NCBI RefSeq assembly: GCF_001858025.1
Contig: NZ_LZQD01000005.1
Span: forward strand, 119,406-183,405
Length of the DNA stretch: 64,000 bases
Direction: 5' to 3'
From: Trichormus sp. NMC-1
Lineage (GTDB): Bacteria > Cyanobacteriota > Cyanobacteriia > Cyanobacteriales > Nostocaceae
Part shown: piece after piece, positions 9,555 through 18,941 of the stretch
Layout of the letters: every line of letters begins with the position of its first letter
Numbering within the stretch: position 1 is the first letter of the stretch
Program-made: the position numbers and the translations under genes
The notes under the pieces: model-generated
The model's database searches: none
What the model was told of the DNA's origin: nothing
What the model saw: only the letters and a program-made list of their open reading frames with translations

Positions 9555-10712
9555 TCAGTTTTCTTTTAATTCCCAACTTGAATTAATAGCATCTATCACT
9601 TCTGTGATTTGACTATTTTTCAAACCTGGATACATTGGTAAAGATAGTATTTGTTGAGATAGCTTTTCTGATTGGGGAAAGTCTCCTTGTTGATAACCTA
9701 AATAACTAAATGCGGGCTGAAGATGGCAGGGAATTGGGTAATGAATGCCAGTTTGAATTCCGGCTGCGGTCAGTTGTGCTTGTAATTGCTGACGTGATAG
9801 GGGGCAAGAATCATCAATTTTGATCACATAAAGATGATATATGTGTCCTGTGCCGCTTTGGTTTTGCATAGGAATAATACCAGCATAAGCTAACGGTGCT
9901 AGTTCTCTATCATACATCTGGGCGATGGTCAGGCGATCGCTATTCCACTGAGATAAATAGGGTAATTTTTTATGTAGTACAGCGGCTTGCAAGGTATCTA
10001 AGCGGCTATTCGTACCTGATTCGATATGTACATACTTTTGAGATGAGCCGTAATTTCGCAAGCGGCGCATTTTTGCTGCTACATCTGCATCTGTGGTCAC
10101 TACCATCCCTCCATCCCCAAATGCGCCTAAATTCTTGCTGGGATAGAAACTAAAGGCGGCGGCAGTACCCACTGAACCTGCCTTATATCCTTCCCGTTCA
10201 GCCAGGTGTGCTTGGGCTGCATCCTCAAAAATTAAGACTTTGTGAGTATTTGCAAAATTTAATAATTGGCTTGGTGATACCATCTGACCATATAGGTGTA
10301 CGGGAATAATAGCTTTGGTTTGGGGTGTAATGGCTTGAGCGGCTGCCTCCAAGTCAATTAAGGCGGTTTTGGGGTCACAATCTACTAAAATTGGTTTAGC
10401 GCCAGCATTGATGACACCAATCAATGTGGCGACAAAAGTATTAGCTGGTAAAATCACCTCATCACCAGCACCGATGTGACAAGCTTGTAGACCAAGAGCG
10501 ATCGCATCGGTTCCAGATGCTACACCAATTCCATATTCTGTCGCAGATGCGGCTGCAAAGGCTGACTCGAAATCAGATAAAGCTTGACCTAGAATAAAAT
10601 CTCCCTTTGTGAATACATCCTCAATTGCCTGTTGTAATTGAGTTTGAATTGGCTGATGTTGTGAGTTCAGGTCTACAAAAGGAACTTTAATCACCATTTG
10701 ATTTATTACCAA
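9555..10712 (-). CDS. DegT/DnrJ/EryC1/StrS family sugar aminotransferase
   Basis: A 385-aa PLP-dependent aminotransferase that converts nucleotide-linked keto-sugars to amino-sugars. It shows VPFVDLNSQHQPI at the N-terminus, GVASGTDAIALGLQA for the cofactor phosphate, FEDAAQAHLAE with the Asp that pairs with the PLP nitrogen, and FSFYPSKNLGAFGDGG with the Schiff-base Lys. The start may be 10712 or the Met codon at 10697. It is the first gene of the minus-strand polysaccharide cluster and probably supplies a precursor for the exported polymer. Confidence 0.93.
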   Translation of the reverse strand: MVINQMVIKVPFVDLNSQHQPIQTQLQQAIEDVFTKGDFILGQALSDFESAFAAASATEYGIGVASGTDAIALGLQACHIGAGDEVILPANTFVATLIGVINAGAKPILVDCDPKTALIDLEAAAQAITPQTKAIIPVHLYGQMVSPSQLLNFANTHKVLIFEDAAQAHLAEREGYKAGSVGTAAAFSFYPSKNLGAFGDGGMVVTTDADVAAKMRRLRNYGSSQKYVHIESGTNSRLDTLQAAVLHKKLPYLSQWNSDRLTIAQMYDRELAPLAYAGIIPMQNQSGTGHIYHLYVIKIDDSCPLSRQQLQAQLTAAGIQTGIHYPIPCHLQPAFSYLGYQQGDFPQSEKLSQQILSLPMYPGLKNSQITEVIDAINSSWELKEN

Positions 10713-10876
10713 GTAGTATCAAAAATTAAGTAGCAATATCCTAGCTCAAAAAGTAAAAATCCTGAAACTCAGTAAAAAGCTTTACTACCCATGATTAATC
10801 AGTCCTAGATACTTTTTCACCAACTCCCATAACTAAATAAAAAATTTTTGCCAAATTTGTGAATCGGAGGTGAAAT

Positions 10877-12487
10877 TTGGGAATGCTAATAAATAGTAAC
10901 CTGATCACAGCGGTTATAAAACTTACAGTATCTAGAAGTATCAAGGTAGCAGCGGCAATGGTAGAGCATGACAATAAATTATTTGCCCCCAATGATGGTT
11001 GGAATTCTTTACCAACCAAAGAACAACAACGCCTCAAACTATTGTCAGAATTAGGGTTGAAGCAACCCCAAACAATTCCGGTATTTGAAGAAGCCGCTCA
11101 AACCGCTGCCCACTTTTTGGACGCAGAAATTTCCATTTTGGGATTTATAGATCAAGAAATCCACTGGTTCAAATCGTCGGTAGGCTTATCAAGATTAGGA
11201 CTAATGAATGATTTGGCACAAAGCCGTCAATTATTACGCCGAGATTCCTTTTGCACCCAAGTAGTAGAGACATCGCGAATAGTAGTTATTAATGATACTA
11301 GCGATACTAACAATACAGAAATAGCCTCCAGCAAGTTAGTGCAGAATTATGGTATCCGTTCCTACTTAGGAGCGCCATTAATTGATGCTTCTGGATATTG
11401 CCTAGGTGCATTGGCAGTGATGGATCGCAAGCACCGCAATTTTACAGAGCGAGATATTGAGTTTTTGCAAATTATTGCTCGTTGGAGCATGAGTGAATTT
11501 GAACGCAACCGATTGCTGCAAGGAAAATCAGAAGAAAGTCCTGCCCGCAGAATTCCTAGTTTTTCATTCCCAGAAGACCAAACAATAGATCTGAAAATTG
11601 CCCCACCGATTTTAGAACAAAGCTCTAGTTCTACTCAGCAACTCAAACTCGAACTTTTAGACCAGTTAACTCAAGAGTTACGTACACCTTTAACATCTGT
11701 ACTGGGGATGGCTGGTGTTCTCGGCCGGGAAATTTATGGGCCTTTAACGATTAAGCAGCGGGAATATCTAGAGATTATCCAAAATAGCGGGCGTTACTTA
11801 CTTTCCCTAGTCAATGAAATTACTGGTCTAGGAATCATGGATGATAGTTCAAATGTGTTGAACTTAGTCCCTGTAGATGTGGAAATGCTGTGTCAACAAG
11901 CTATCAATACCCTAGCAGAAGTAGCTGGTCGCCGTGAGCAAGATATTCGCTTATCTATAGAACCAGGACGCAATCGCGTTTGGCCTTTGGATAAAGATAA
12001 AGTGCGGCAAATGCTGTATCACTTGATCTTTAGTGTGATTCAACTTTCTGCAACAAGTAGTATTGTTCGTGTTCACGTTGCTTATAAAGAAGATACACTC
12101 AGTATTACCGTTTGGGTTTCCCATCCCTGGTTGGGAGATGGCATCAGCGAGATTGATCCTTACTTGCGCGTCGATTCTTTGCCAATGTTGGAAATGGTAC
12201 GCGAGGCAGGAAAGTATAATATTCATTTAGAAAATCAGGAGGCTTGTCCCAAAATATGGGAGGAGTCAGAACACTTGATGAATAATCATTTAGGAATTTT
12301 GGTTGGCGCTACTGATGATAATTTAGCCAATTTATCTGGTAATCTGTCTCGTGAGAAACTAGGTCTGTTACTTAGCTGTCAGCTGGCAGAACTGCACAAA
12401 GGACAAATTTCGATTCAAGGTTCCCCAGAATCAGGATATCGTTATGTGATTACTTTGCCACGGCAATCGTCCACTTCCTCACAATGA
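10877..12487 (+). CDS. GAF-domain histidine kinase-like protein with degenerate catalytic boxes
   Basis: A 536-aa protein with a GAF domain (about residues 60-215: FCTQVVETSRIVVINDTS, YLGAPLIDASGYCLGALAVMD) followed by a HisKA-like dimerisation helix and an ATPase-like domain. The H-box reads LTQELRTPLTSVLG, with Gln where the phosphorylated His should be. The N-box (VRQMLYHLIFSVIQLS) lacks the usual Asn, and no clear DxGxG box is seen. It is therefore probably a pseudokinase sensor, perhaps a scaffold or a competitor of a true kinase. A GGAGGTG ribosome site at 10866-10872 supports a start at TTG 10877 or ATG 10883. Confidence 0.82.
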   Translation: MGMLINSNLITAVIKLTVSRSIKVAAAMVEHDNKLFAPNDGWNSLPTKEQQRLKLLSELGLKQPQTIPVFEEAAQTAAHFLDAEISILGFIDQEIHWFKSSVGLSRLGLMNDLAQSRQLLRRDSFCTQVVETSRIVVINDTSDTNNTEIASSKLVQNYGIRSYLGAPLIDASGYCLGALAVMDRKHRNFTERDIEFLQIIARWSMSEFERNRLLQGKSEESPARRIPSFSFPEDQTIDLKIAPPILEQSSSSTQQLKLELLDQLTQELRTPLTSVLGMAGVLGREIYGPLTIKQREYLEIIQNSGRYLLSLVNEITGLGIMDDSSNVLNLVPVDVEMLCQQAINTLAEVAGRREQDIRLSIEPGRNRVWPLDKDKVRQMLYHLIFSVIQLSATSSIVRVHVAYKEDTLSITVWVSHPWLGDGISEIDPYLRVDSLPMLEMVREAGKYNIHLENQEACPKIWEESEHLMNNHLGILVGATDDNLANLSGNLSREKLGLLLSCQLAELHKGQISIQGSPESGYRYVITLPRQSSTSSQ

Positions 12488-12740
12488 ATGATGTTTAATG
12501 ACCAAGGGGAGTGTCAAAGATCAAATCAATTGTTAATCCTGACGGTGATCTTTGTATAGCGACCCCGATTATCATTAAAGCCAGCAATCCGTCAGGAATT
12601 GTGAACACATATTTTATAGTGGGTGTTGGGTGACTTATATATGAGCGTGATCAGTTAATTACTGCGTAAGAAGCCAAACTACACAATGTTCACAACCTCC
12701 GCTAGGATTGCTGTAGCTGCTAATTGGTCATAACATTTCT
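12488..12740. other. Intergenic stretch without recognised features
   Basis: The 253 bp between the kinase-like gene and the IctB-like gene hold no convincing frame, hairpin or repeat. It presumably contains the promoter for the gene at 12741. Confidence 0.5.
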
Positions 12741-14156
12741 ATGAATTTAGTCTGGCAAAGATTTACTTTATCCTCTGTACCTCTGAAAGAATATTTGACT
12801 ACCAGCTACCTGCATCGGTTTCTGGTCGGTATCTTGCGTCCGTGGCGGCAAACTAGTATTTTAATGCAGTGGGGAGATACAATAGCGGCGGCTCTTCTCA
12901 GCCTCATCTATGGTTTTGCACCTTTTGTGTCCAGTAGTTTAATGCTGGTATTGTTGGTGGCTTGTATAGGATTCTGGGTGCTGCTAACTTTATCAGATGA
13001 AAAAAATTCTGGAAATCCAGCATCTGTCACTCCGATTCATCTGTTGGTATTACTTTATTGGGGAATAGCCGCGATCGCTACAGCCTTATCACCAGTGAAA
13101 AAGGCAGCATTGAATGACTTGGCAACATTAACACTCTATTTGTTACTTTTTACCTTATGCGCTAGGGTGCTGAGGTTTTCCCGATTTCGATCTTGGCTGA
13201 TTAGTCTTTACTTACATATATCGCTGATTGTCGGCGTATATGGCATCCGACAATGGTTTTTTGGCGCTAAAGCCTTGGCAACTTGGGTCGATCCTGAGTC
13301 TCCTTTATCCAAGACTACAAGGGTTTACAGTTATTTAGGCAATCCCAATTTACTAGCAGGATACCTGATACCCGCCGTGATTTTCAGCTTGGTGGCTATT
13401 TTTGCTTGGCAGGGCCCGATGAGAAAAGCTTTAGCTGTAACGATGTTTGTTATTAATATTTCTTGCTTAGTTCTCACTTATAGTCGTGGTGGCTGGATTG
13501 GTTTATTGGTGGCACTTTTGACTGTGATGGCATTGCTAGTTTATTGGTGGAGTTTGGAAATGCCGACCTTTTGGCGAACTTGGTCACTGCCAATTATTGT
13601 GGGCGGTTTAGTTGGGGTATTGGTGCTGGCTGTGATTTTTGTCGAACCTGTACAACAGCGGGTTCTCAGTATATTTGCCGACCGCCAAGATAGTAGTAAT
13701 AATTTTCGTCGTAATGTCTGGGATGCTGTTTTTAAGATGATCCGCGATCGCCCAATTATTGGTATTGGACCTGGACACCATTCTTTTAATCAGGTCTATC
13801 CTCTCTACCAACAACCCCGATTTACGGCTTTGAGTGCATATTCAATTTTTCTGGAGATTGCTGTAGAAACTGGCTTTATGGGTTTAGCTTGTTTTCTCTG
13901 GTTAATAATTGTCACCATTAATGCTGCATTTATGCAAATGCAACGGTTGCGACAATCCAGAAGTTTAGAGGGATTTTGGGTAATTGGAGCGATCGCTACT
14001 ATTTTTGGTATGCTCGCTCACGGCACAGTAGATACTGTCTGGTATCGTCCAGCTGTTAATACTCTCTGGTGGTTCATGGTCGCCTTAATTGCCAGCTACT
14101 GGACACCTTTAGCGCCAGAAACTGCTCAACCCAACCCAGAAACCGCAACCAACTGA
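12741..14156 (+). CDS. IctB-like / O-antigen ligase family membrane protein
   Basis: A 471-aa protein with about ten to twelve membrane helices and the Wzy_C / O-antigen ligase pattern (SRGGWIGLLVAL in the middle; IGIGPGHHSFNQVYP and ETGFMGLACFL in the large loop and after it). Overall it matches the cyanobacterial IctB family, including YSYLGNPNLLAGYLIP. IctB was first described as involved in inorganic carbon accumulation, but its direct transport activity was later questioned and the ligase-like fold suggests a role in glycan assembly. It starts ATG, MNLVWQRFTLSS. Confidence 0.85.
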   Translation: MNLVWQRFTLSSVPLKEYLTTSYLHRFLVGILRPWRQTSILMQWGDTIAAALLSLIYGFAPFVSSSLMLVLLVACIGFWVLLTLSDEKNSGNPASVTPIHLLVLLYWGIAAIATALSPVKKAALNDLATLTLYLLLFTLCARVLRFSRFRSWLISLYLHISLIVGVYGIRQWFFGAKALATWVDPESPLSKTTRVYSYLGNPNLLAGYLIPAVIFSLVAIFAWQGPMRKALAVTMFVINISCLVLTYSRGGWIGLLVALLTVMALLVYWWSLEMPTFWRTWSLPIIVGGLVGVLVLAVIFVEPVQQRVLSIFADRQDSSNNFRRNVWDAVFKMIRDRPIIGIGPGHHSFNQVYPLYQQPRFTALSAYSIFLEIAVETGFMGLACFLWLIIVTINAAFMQMQRLRQSRSLEGFWVIGAIATIFGMLAHGTVDTVWYRPAVNTLWWFMVALIASYWTPLAPETAQPNPETATN

Positions 14157-14382
14157 TTTTCTTGAGTAAAATTATTCAGAGGTTTGATGTCAGCCTATAC
14201 TGTATGAGGATTTGATGCTAATTTGCGGATAAGTGTGGTTGTCAGTATCTTTCTACTGACAACAGACTATTTTATTTTCATACCCAATTTGGATAGATCG
14301 TACTGTGATGACAAATTCCCAAAACTAACTCACATTCACTATACCCAATTCCAAATTTAAAATCCCAAATCCAAAATTGATA

Positions 14383-14661
14383 CTAGTCCCTGTAGGTGCT
14401 GGCCCCTGGGGTATTGGGGTCACGGTAACGGGTTGGTTCATTTTCACGCTTTTTACCCGCTAAACCCGCTAGACCTAATAGACCAATCAATCCTAGCCAA
14501 CCCCAATCTACATCGTTGCGATCATAAACAGTCGTGGTGCGGTCAGTATCAGTTCTCGGTTGATTCACTTGGGCTTGTGCGGGTAGAAGGCTTAAGGGCA
14601 AAATCCCCATACTCAAAGTGAGAACCCCAGCGCCAACAGCTTTGGTAAAATTACTTTTCAT
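14383..14661 (-). CDS. Small WGxxGxxG-type secreted protein
   Basis: A 92-aa protein with an N-terminal signal peptide (MKSNFTKAVGAGVLTLSMGI..., cleavage near AQA at about residue 31), a short polar stretch of Asp/Arg/Thr, then DWGWLGLIGLLGLAGLAGKK. This is the WGxxGxxG hydrophobic segment followed by basic residues that defines a small cyanobacterial family with a C-terminal-anchor-like layout. A polar tail of about 18 residues follows. The function is unknown. The WGxxGxxG helix resembles a sorting or membrane-insertion signal, though not the PEP-CTERM one. Confidence 0.8.
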   Translation of the reverse strand: MKSNFTKAVGAGVLTLSMGILPLSLLPAQAQVNQPRTDTDRTTTVYDRNDVDWGWLGLIGLLGLAGLAGKKRENEPTRYRDPNTPGASTYRD

Positions 14662-14838
14662 AGTCAGAAAGCCTCATCCTTTACTCAGATAATCACCACT
14701 GTACCGATTCTCACAATAAGCCACATCAACCTGCGGCTATAAACTAGGTTTCATCCCAAATCAGGCTGAGGATATATAATATTCTCTTTGCTGGAAGCCG
14801 TTTCTCAGTCCGCTGTGGTATTTGATTGACAGTCTCGC

Positions 14839-15306
14839 TCAATAACTTTTCATTGCCCGTTGAATATCGCGCTGGTCTTGACGACGTTTGAGGTCTTCGC
14901 GCTTGTCGTGAAGTTTCTTTCCTTTACCCAAGGCGATACTCACTTTTACCCAGCCGCGTTTAAGATACATTTTCAACGGGACGAGGGTTAAACCCTGCTG
15001 TTCTACCTTACCAATTAGCTTCCGAAGCTCTTGGCGATGCAGCAATAACTTGCGTGTGCGGCGCGGTTCATGATTAAAATATTGTCCACTAGAGGTGTAA
15101 GGTGAAATATGTGCATTTATTAGCCATGCTTCACCGTTACGAATCAACGCATAACCATCTTGGAGATTAACTTTACCCGCACGGATTGACTTGACCTCTG
15201 TTCCTGTTAGCTGAATTCCAGCTTCGTAGGTTTCCAGGATTTCATACAAATAACGGGCTTGACGATTGTCGGTGATAACTTTATAACCTTCGTTTTTGTC
15301 ACTCAT
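14839..15306 (-). CDS. smpB: SsrA-binding protein SmpB
   Basis: A 155-aa RNA-binding protein that brings tmRNA to stalled ribosomes for trans-translation. Family signatures are clear: NRQARYLYEILETYEAGIQL, GTEVKSIRAGKVNLQDGYA, INAHISPY, and the basic C-terminal tail KLHDKREDLKRRQDQRDIQR that enters the decoding centre. The length is normal. The tmRNA gene itself was not found in the window. Confidence 0.97.
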   Translation of the reverse strand: MSDKNEGYKVITDNRQARYLYEILETYEAGIQLTGTEVKSIRAGKVNLQDGYALIRNGEAWLINAHISPYTSSGQYFNHEPRRTRKLLLHRQELRKLIGKVEQQGLTLVPLKMYLKRGWVKVSIALGKGKKLHDKREDLKRRQDQRDIQRAMKSY

Positions 15307-15880
15307 TGAAAATCTTGTTTGTGTTAAATATGCCTAAAAATTTCTTGAGACTGTTCTGTGAATCTATGGGAATAGTAATTTTAAGTGTAAATCAACTAAA
15401 AATGCATTCTTCCGTTAAATAATATAGGCTTGAGACTAATCAAGCTTACGTTTCAAGTAATCCTTTATCATAGCATTATAAATGCTTGATTAGATATTAT
15501 CATCATAATTTCTTGATAGGTGAGCAATGGCTGCATCTGCTGAGAGAATTGTTACGAATTACAAAACTCTCAGCACTTAGTACACAACGGCGTAAGTCAA
15601 CCAATCATTAAAAATTCCCGAAAAGCAGCTTAAACCAGCTTTTTTAAGTTTTAATTTCGCCCTGTAATACTACTCAACACAGAGAGTCTAATTTGCATCA
15701 AGTTTCATAAACACTTCTAAAGAATTTAAGATTTTCTTTATAAATAACTCTTAAGGCAGTCATTAGTAGGTAATCCTGTCATATTATGAAACATAAGAAC
15801 ACTATATATTGCCAGTGTCTATTAATAGTGTTCATAAAAGCAAATTGCTGAGTAACAAAAATGGTAGGGGTGTACTGTCC
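15307..15880. other. Long intergenic region upstream of the response regulator
   Basis: This AT-rich stretch of about 570 bp lies between the divergent smpB and response regulator genes. A weak inverted repeat (GGCTTGAGACTAATCAAGC, 15427-15445) is present. I see no protein frame with support and no RNA gene that I can name. It should hold both promoters. Confidence 0.5.
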
Positions 15881-16564
15881 ATGCCCTTGAAGATCCTTGT
15901 AGTGGATGACGACCTGGGCACTCGTCTGTCTATTAGTGATTATCTTGAACTGTCTGGCTATTCGGTGATCATGGCTGATAACGGTCAAGAGGCTTTGTCT
16001 ATGGTTGACCAATATCATCCTGATTTGATTGTCACAGATATTGTCATGCCAAGGATGAACGGCTATGAACTGGTGCGTCGGGTGCGTCAACAAGCAGAAT
16101 TTAGGTTACTACCTGTAATTTTGTTAACAGCGCGAACCAAAACCCAAGAAAGAATTCTGGGCTATCAATCAGGGTGCGATTTATATTTACCTAAGCCTTT
16201 TGAACTAGAAGAATTAGCCGCAGCTATTCGTAATTTGCTAGAGCGATCGCAAATTATCCAAACGGAGTACCGTTCTTCTCATCAAGATAATTTAGGCGCT
16301 TACACCGCTACAAAAGCAAAGGAAGCCCATAATTCTCTGTCTACTCAAATCCATTCACCCCAACTACTCTCATCACTGACTACCAGAGAACAGGAGGTTC
16401 TATATCTACTGACTCATGGTTTATCTAATGCCGAAATGGGTCATCAGCTACATCTGAGTGCGCGAACGGTAGAAAAATACGTCAGCAGTTTATTGAGAAA
16501 AACTTCAACTAGCAACCGAGCCGAACTCGTGCGTTTTGCGATGAAGCATGGTCTGGTGGAATAG
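15881..16564 (+). CDS. NarL/LuxR-type response regulator
   Basis: A two-domain DNA-binding regulator, 227 aa from the ATG at 15881. The receiver domain (residues 1-120) has the acidic pair DDD, the phosphoacceptor Asp in PDLIVTDIVMPRMNGYEL, the Thr in LLTARTK and the Lys in LPKPF. The C-terminus is a LuxR-type helix-turn-helix: LTTREQEVLYLLTHGLSNAE...LHLSARTVEKYVSSLLRK. An in-frame start at 15809 would add 24 residues without domain homology, so the later ATG is preferred. No partner kinase is adjacent. Confidence 0.93.
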   Translation: MPLKILVVDDDLGTRLSISDYLELSGYSVIMADNGQEALSMVDQYHPDLIVTDIVMPRMNGYELVRRVRQQAEFRLLPVILLTARTKTQERILGYQSGCDLYLPKPFELEELAAAIRNLLERSQIIQTEYRSSHQDNLGAYTATKAKEAHNSLSTQIHSPQLLSSLTTREQEVLYLLTHGLSNAEMGHQLHLSARTVEKYVSSLLRKTSTSNRAELVRFAMKHGLVE

Positions 16565-16713
16565 AGTCATGGGGTGATGGGGTGACGCTCAAGACGCGGA
16601 GAAATAATTATCTACTGCCCCCTGCCCCCGTATGGCTATAGCTTGCGTGACGACGTAGGAGTCATACGCCACGCTACGCTATCGGCTACGCTCACGGCAA
16701 GCCAGCACCCTGC

Positions 16714-16740
16714 CTCCTGACTCCTGACTCCTGACTCCTA
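16714..16740. repeat. Heptad tandem repeat (CTCCTGA)
   Basis: About four copies of the heptamer CTCCTGA lie just after a palindromic tract (GCGTGACG...CACGCTACGC...). Such heptad STRR sequences are typical of filamentous heterocystous cyanobacteria. The same unit in reverse complement (GGAGTCA) is at 25401-25430. Confidence 0.75.
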
Positions 16741-16744
16741 TTTC

Positions 16745-17224
16745 CTAAAGTTGTTGACTTTTAACATAGTCCAGCAAACCTTCACAAGCATCAAGCAGTA
16801 GGTCAATAACCTGATTGAATCCTTCTGAGCCGCCATAATAGGGGTCGGGAACTTCTCTGATTGTATGTCTAGAACAAAAATCACACATTAAGCGAACTTT
16901 ATGGTGATATTGCCCAGAAAGGTCAACAGCGAGGATATTTTCAAAATTGTCTTTATCCATCGCCAAAATCAAATCAAATTCTTGAAAGTCAGATTTTTGA
17001 AATTGGCGAGCTTGACCACGTAGTTTAACTCCCAACTTTGTAGACGCTGCCGCACTCATGCGTCGGTCAGGTGGACTACCAATGTGATAGCTAGAAGTAC
17101 CAGCAGAATCACAGTGAATACTAGCGCTCAAATCAGTCTGCTCAATCAGATGATTCATAATATTTTCTGCCGAGGGCGAGCGACAAATATTCCCCAGGCA
17201 GACAAATAGTAACTTGTAAGGCAT
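16745..17224 (-). CDS. Low-molecular-weight protein-tyrosine phosphatase
   Basis: A 159-aa cytosolic phosphatase with the active-site loop CLGNICRS near the N-terminus (CX5R, Cys at residue 9) and the general acid Asp in VPDPYYGG. The length fits the family. It dephosphorylates tyrosine residues; in bacteria such enzymes often oppose BY-kinases involved in polysaccharide export, and a Wzc-like protein is encoded about 10 kb away, but the two are not in one operon. Its substrate here is unknown. Confidence 0.93.
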   Translation of the reverse strand: MPYKLLFVCLGNICRSPSAENIMNHLIEQTDLSASIHCDSAGTSSYHIGSPPDRRMSAAASTKLGVKLRGQARQFQKSDFQEFDLILAMDKDNFENILAVDLSGQYHHKVRLMCDFCSRHTIREVPDPYYGGSEGFNQVIDLLLDACEGLLDYVKSQQL

Positions 17225-17240
17225 AAATTTTGCTTTGCGT

Positions 17241-17265
17241 GTCAGATGTCAGATGTCAGATGTCA
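17241..17265. repeat. Heptad tandem repeat (GTCAGAT)
   Basis: Three and a half copies of GTCAGAT lie between the phosphatase and ybaB-like genes. A nearby string of GGTAATT and GGTAATA units at 17718-17763 is similar short tandem repeat DNA. Confidence 0.75.
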
Positions 17266-17311
17266 GTTGTTGTTGCTAGTGACAACTGACCACTGAACTA
17301 ATGACTAATGA

Positions 17312-17662
17312 CTAAAATCCAGGTAGTTCCAGTCCACTGGTTAATTCTTCCATACGTTCCCGCATGGTGGTAGTGGACTTGTTGTAGGCATCTTTCATGG
17401 CTGCTGTCAGAAGATCAGAAAGTACTTCCGCACCTTCTCCCAAAGCATCTGGGGAAATTTCCACCCGCTTCGGTTCTTGGTTCCCACTGACAATTACCTT
17501 AACCAGTCCACCACCCGATTCTCCTTGAATCTCCATTTGCTCCAATTCTTCTTGGAGACGTTTTGCACCTTCTTGAACTTGCTGGGCTTTTTTGAAAGCG
17601 TCAGCCAGTTCTTTCATTTTTCCTAAGCCAAAACCAAAGCCCTGTCCTTTTCCTGCTGTCAT
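17312..17662 (-). CDS. YbaB/EbfC family nucleoid-associated protein
   Basis: A 116-aa small DNA-binding protein. The sequence has the Gly-rich start ([16 protein letters not shown]), a helical Gln/Glu-rich segment ([20 protein letters not shown]) and the family core [21 protein letters not shown] followed by [13 protein letters not shown]. EbfC-type dimers bind DNA and affect nucleoid structure and gene expression. It is followed on the same strand by the phosphatase gene and preceded by murB. Confidence 0.93.
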   Translation of the reverse strand: MTAGKGQGFGFGLGKMKELADAFKKAQQVQEGAKRLQEELEQMEIQGESGGGLVKVIVSGNQEPKRVEISPDALGEGAEVLSDLLTAAMKDAYNKSTTTMRERMEELTSGLELPGF

Positions 17663-17815
17663 AATTAATTTTCCACTTATGCTTTGAATAACAAATCAAA
17701 TTCAATTATAGATGTGGTGGGTAATTGGTAATTGGTAATTGGTAATGGGTAATAGGTAATAGGAAGATAATATCCCCCTGCCCCCTGTCAAGAGTCACCT
17801 GCCCTCTGTAACCTA

Positions 17816-18814
17816 TCAGCAAACAGGTTGAAACTCGCCGATCATTTTAACTTCTGGCTCTAACCAAATTGACCAGCGTTCTTGTACCTGATGTTGAATA
17901 TGACTAATGAGACAGAAGATATCGCTGGCTTTAGCCCCACCACGATTAACGATAAAATTGGCATGAAGTAGTGCTACTTGCGCTCCACCGATTTGATAGC
18001 CTTTTAAACCAGCTTGTTCAATCAACCACCCAGCAGTATAAGGTTTAGGATTGCGGAACACACTACCACAACTAGGAAAATTGTAAGGTTGGGTACTAAG
18101 CCGATGCTGTTTGTTTTGTTTGGTTGTGGCTATAACTTGTGCTGGATCTGCACCTGGTTGGAGTTGGAAGGTAGCTTGCGTGACTATACGTTTGCCGCCT
18201 TGCAATAAAGAACTTCGGTATTTATAACCTAATTCAGATGGGGTGAGAGTTTCTAATGTGCCATCGGGTGAGAGTACTTCGGCGCTAATTAACATATCTG
18301 CAATACAGCTATTATGCGCTCCTGCATTCATGACCACAGCACCCCCAACTGTTCCAGGGATACCAACAGCCCACTCTAAGCCTTCCCATCCTAAATCTGC
18401 TGCTTCCCATGCCAAGCTGGGAATAGATTCTCCGGCTGCGACGGTTAATTGACCGGTTTGTGAGTCGAAGTGCTTAGAGCGAAAATGACGAGTAGCAATA
18501 ACTAAACCGGGTATACCTTGATCACTTACTAACAAGTTAGAACCGGCTCCCAATATAGTTACTGGTAAAGCCAGTTCTTGGGCATACTTAATACTTGCTT
18601 GTAATGCTTCTACGTTGCGGGGGGCAACATACCATTCTGCCCCGCCCCCAACTCTGTAGGAAGTAAACGCTGATAAAGAAGCCTGGGGCTTGATTGCACA
18701 ATCAGTGCCGGGTAAGTAAATTAATTTACTATCGACCACCTTAATTGCTTCCTGTTTCTTGGTAGTCAAAGCCGAAATAGTACAGACGTTTCCAACTGCC
18801 TGGGAGATTGTCAT
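17816..18814 (-). CDS. murB: UDP-N-acetylenolpyruvoylglucosamine reductase
   Basis: A 332-aa FAD-dependent enzyme that reduces UDP-GlcNAc-enolpyruvate to UDP-MurNAc in peptidoglycan synthesis. It shows the FAD-binding segment [38 protein letters not shown], the catalytic YRSS segment with YKYRSSLL, and SCGSVFRNP with the Ser/Cys region used in catalysis, ending with LLHANFIVN and LEPEVKMIG. It follows murC on the same strand with a 127-bp gap, the arrangement usual in cyanobacteria. Confidence 0.97.
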   Translation of the reverse strand: MTISQAVGNVCTISALTTKKQEAIKVVDSKLIYLPGTDCAIKPQASLSAFTSYRVGGGAEWYVAPRNVEALQASIKYAQELALPVTILGAGSNLLVSDQGIPGLVIATRHFRSKHFDSQTGQLTVAAGESIPSLAWEAADLGWEGLEWAVGIPGTVGGAVVMNAGAHNSCIADMLISAEVLSPDGTLETLTPSELGYKYRSSLLQGGKRIVTQATFQLQPGADPAQVIATTKQNKQHRLSTQPYNFPSCGSVFRNPKPYTAGWLIEQAGLKGYQIGGAQVALLHANFIVNRGGAKASDIFCLISHIQHQVQERWSIWLEPEVKMIGEFQPVC

Positions 18815-18941
18815 CGTTGCTTTTATTGGTAATTTCTATGACATTTATTTACCGTTCAGATCCGGTAATAACATTAACTAATGAAACCATTGCTAGATAG
18901 AGAATGAACTCACAAAACAAAACCTAGCAAGCTTGCTCCAC

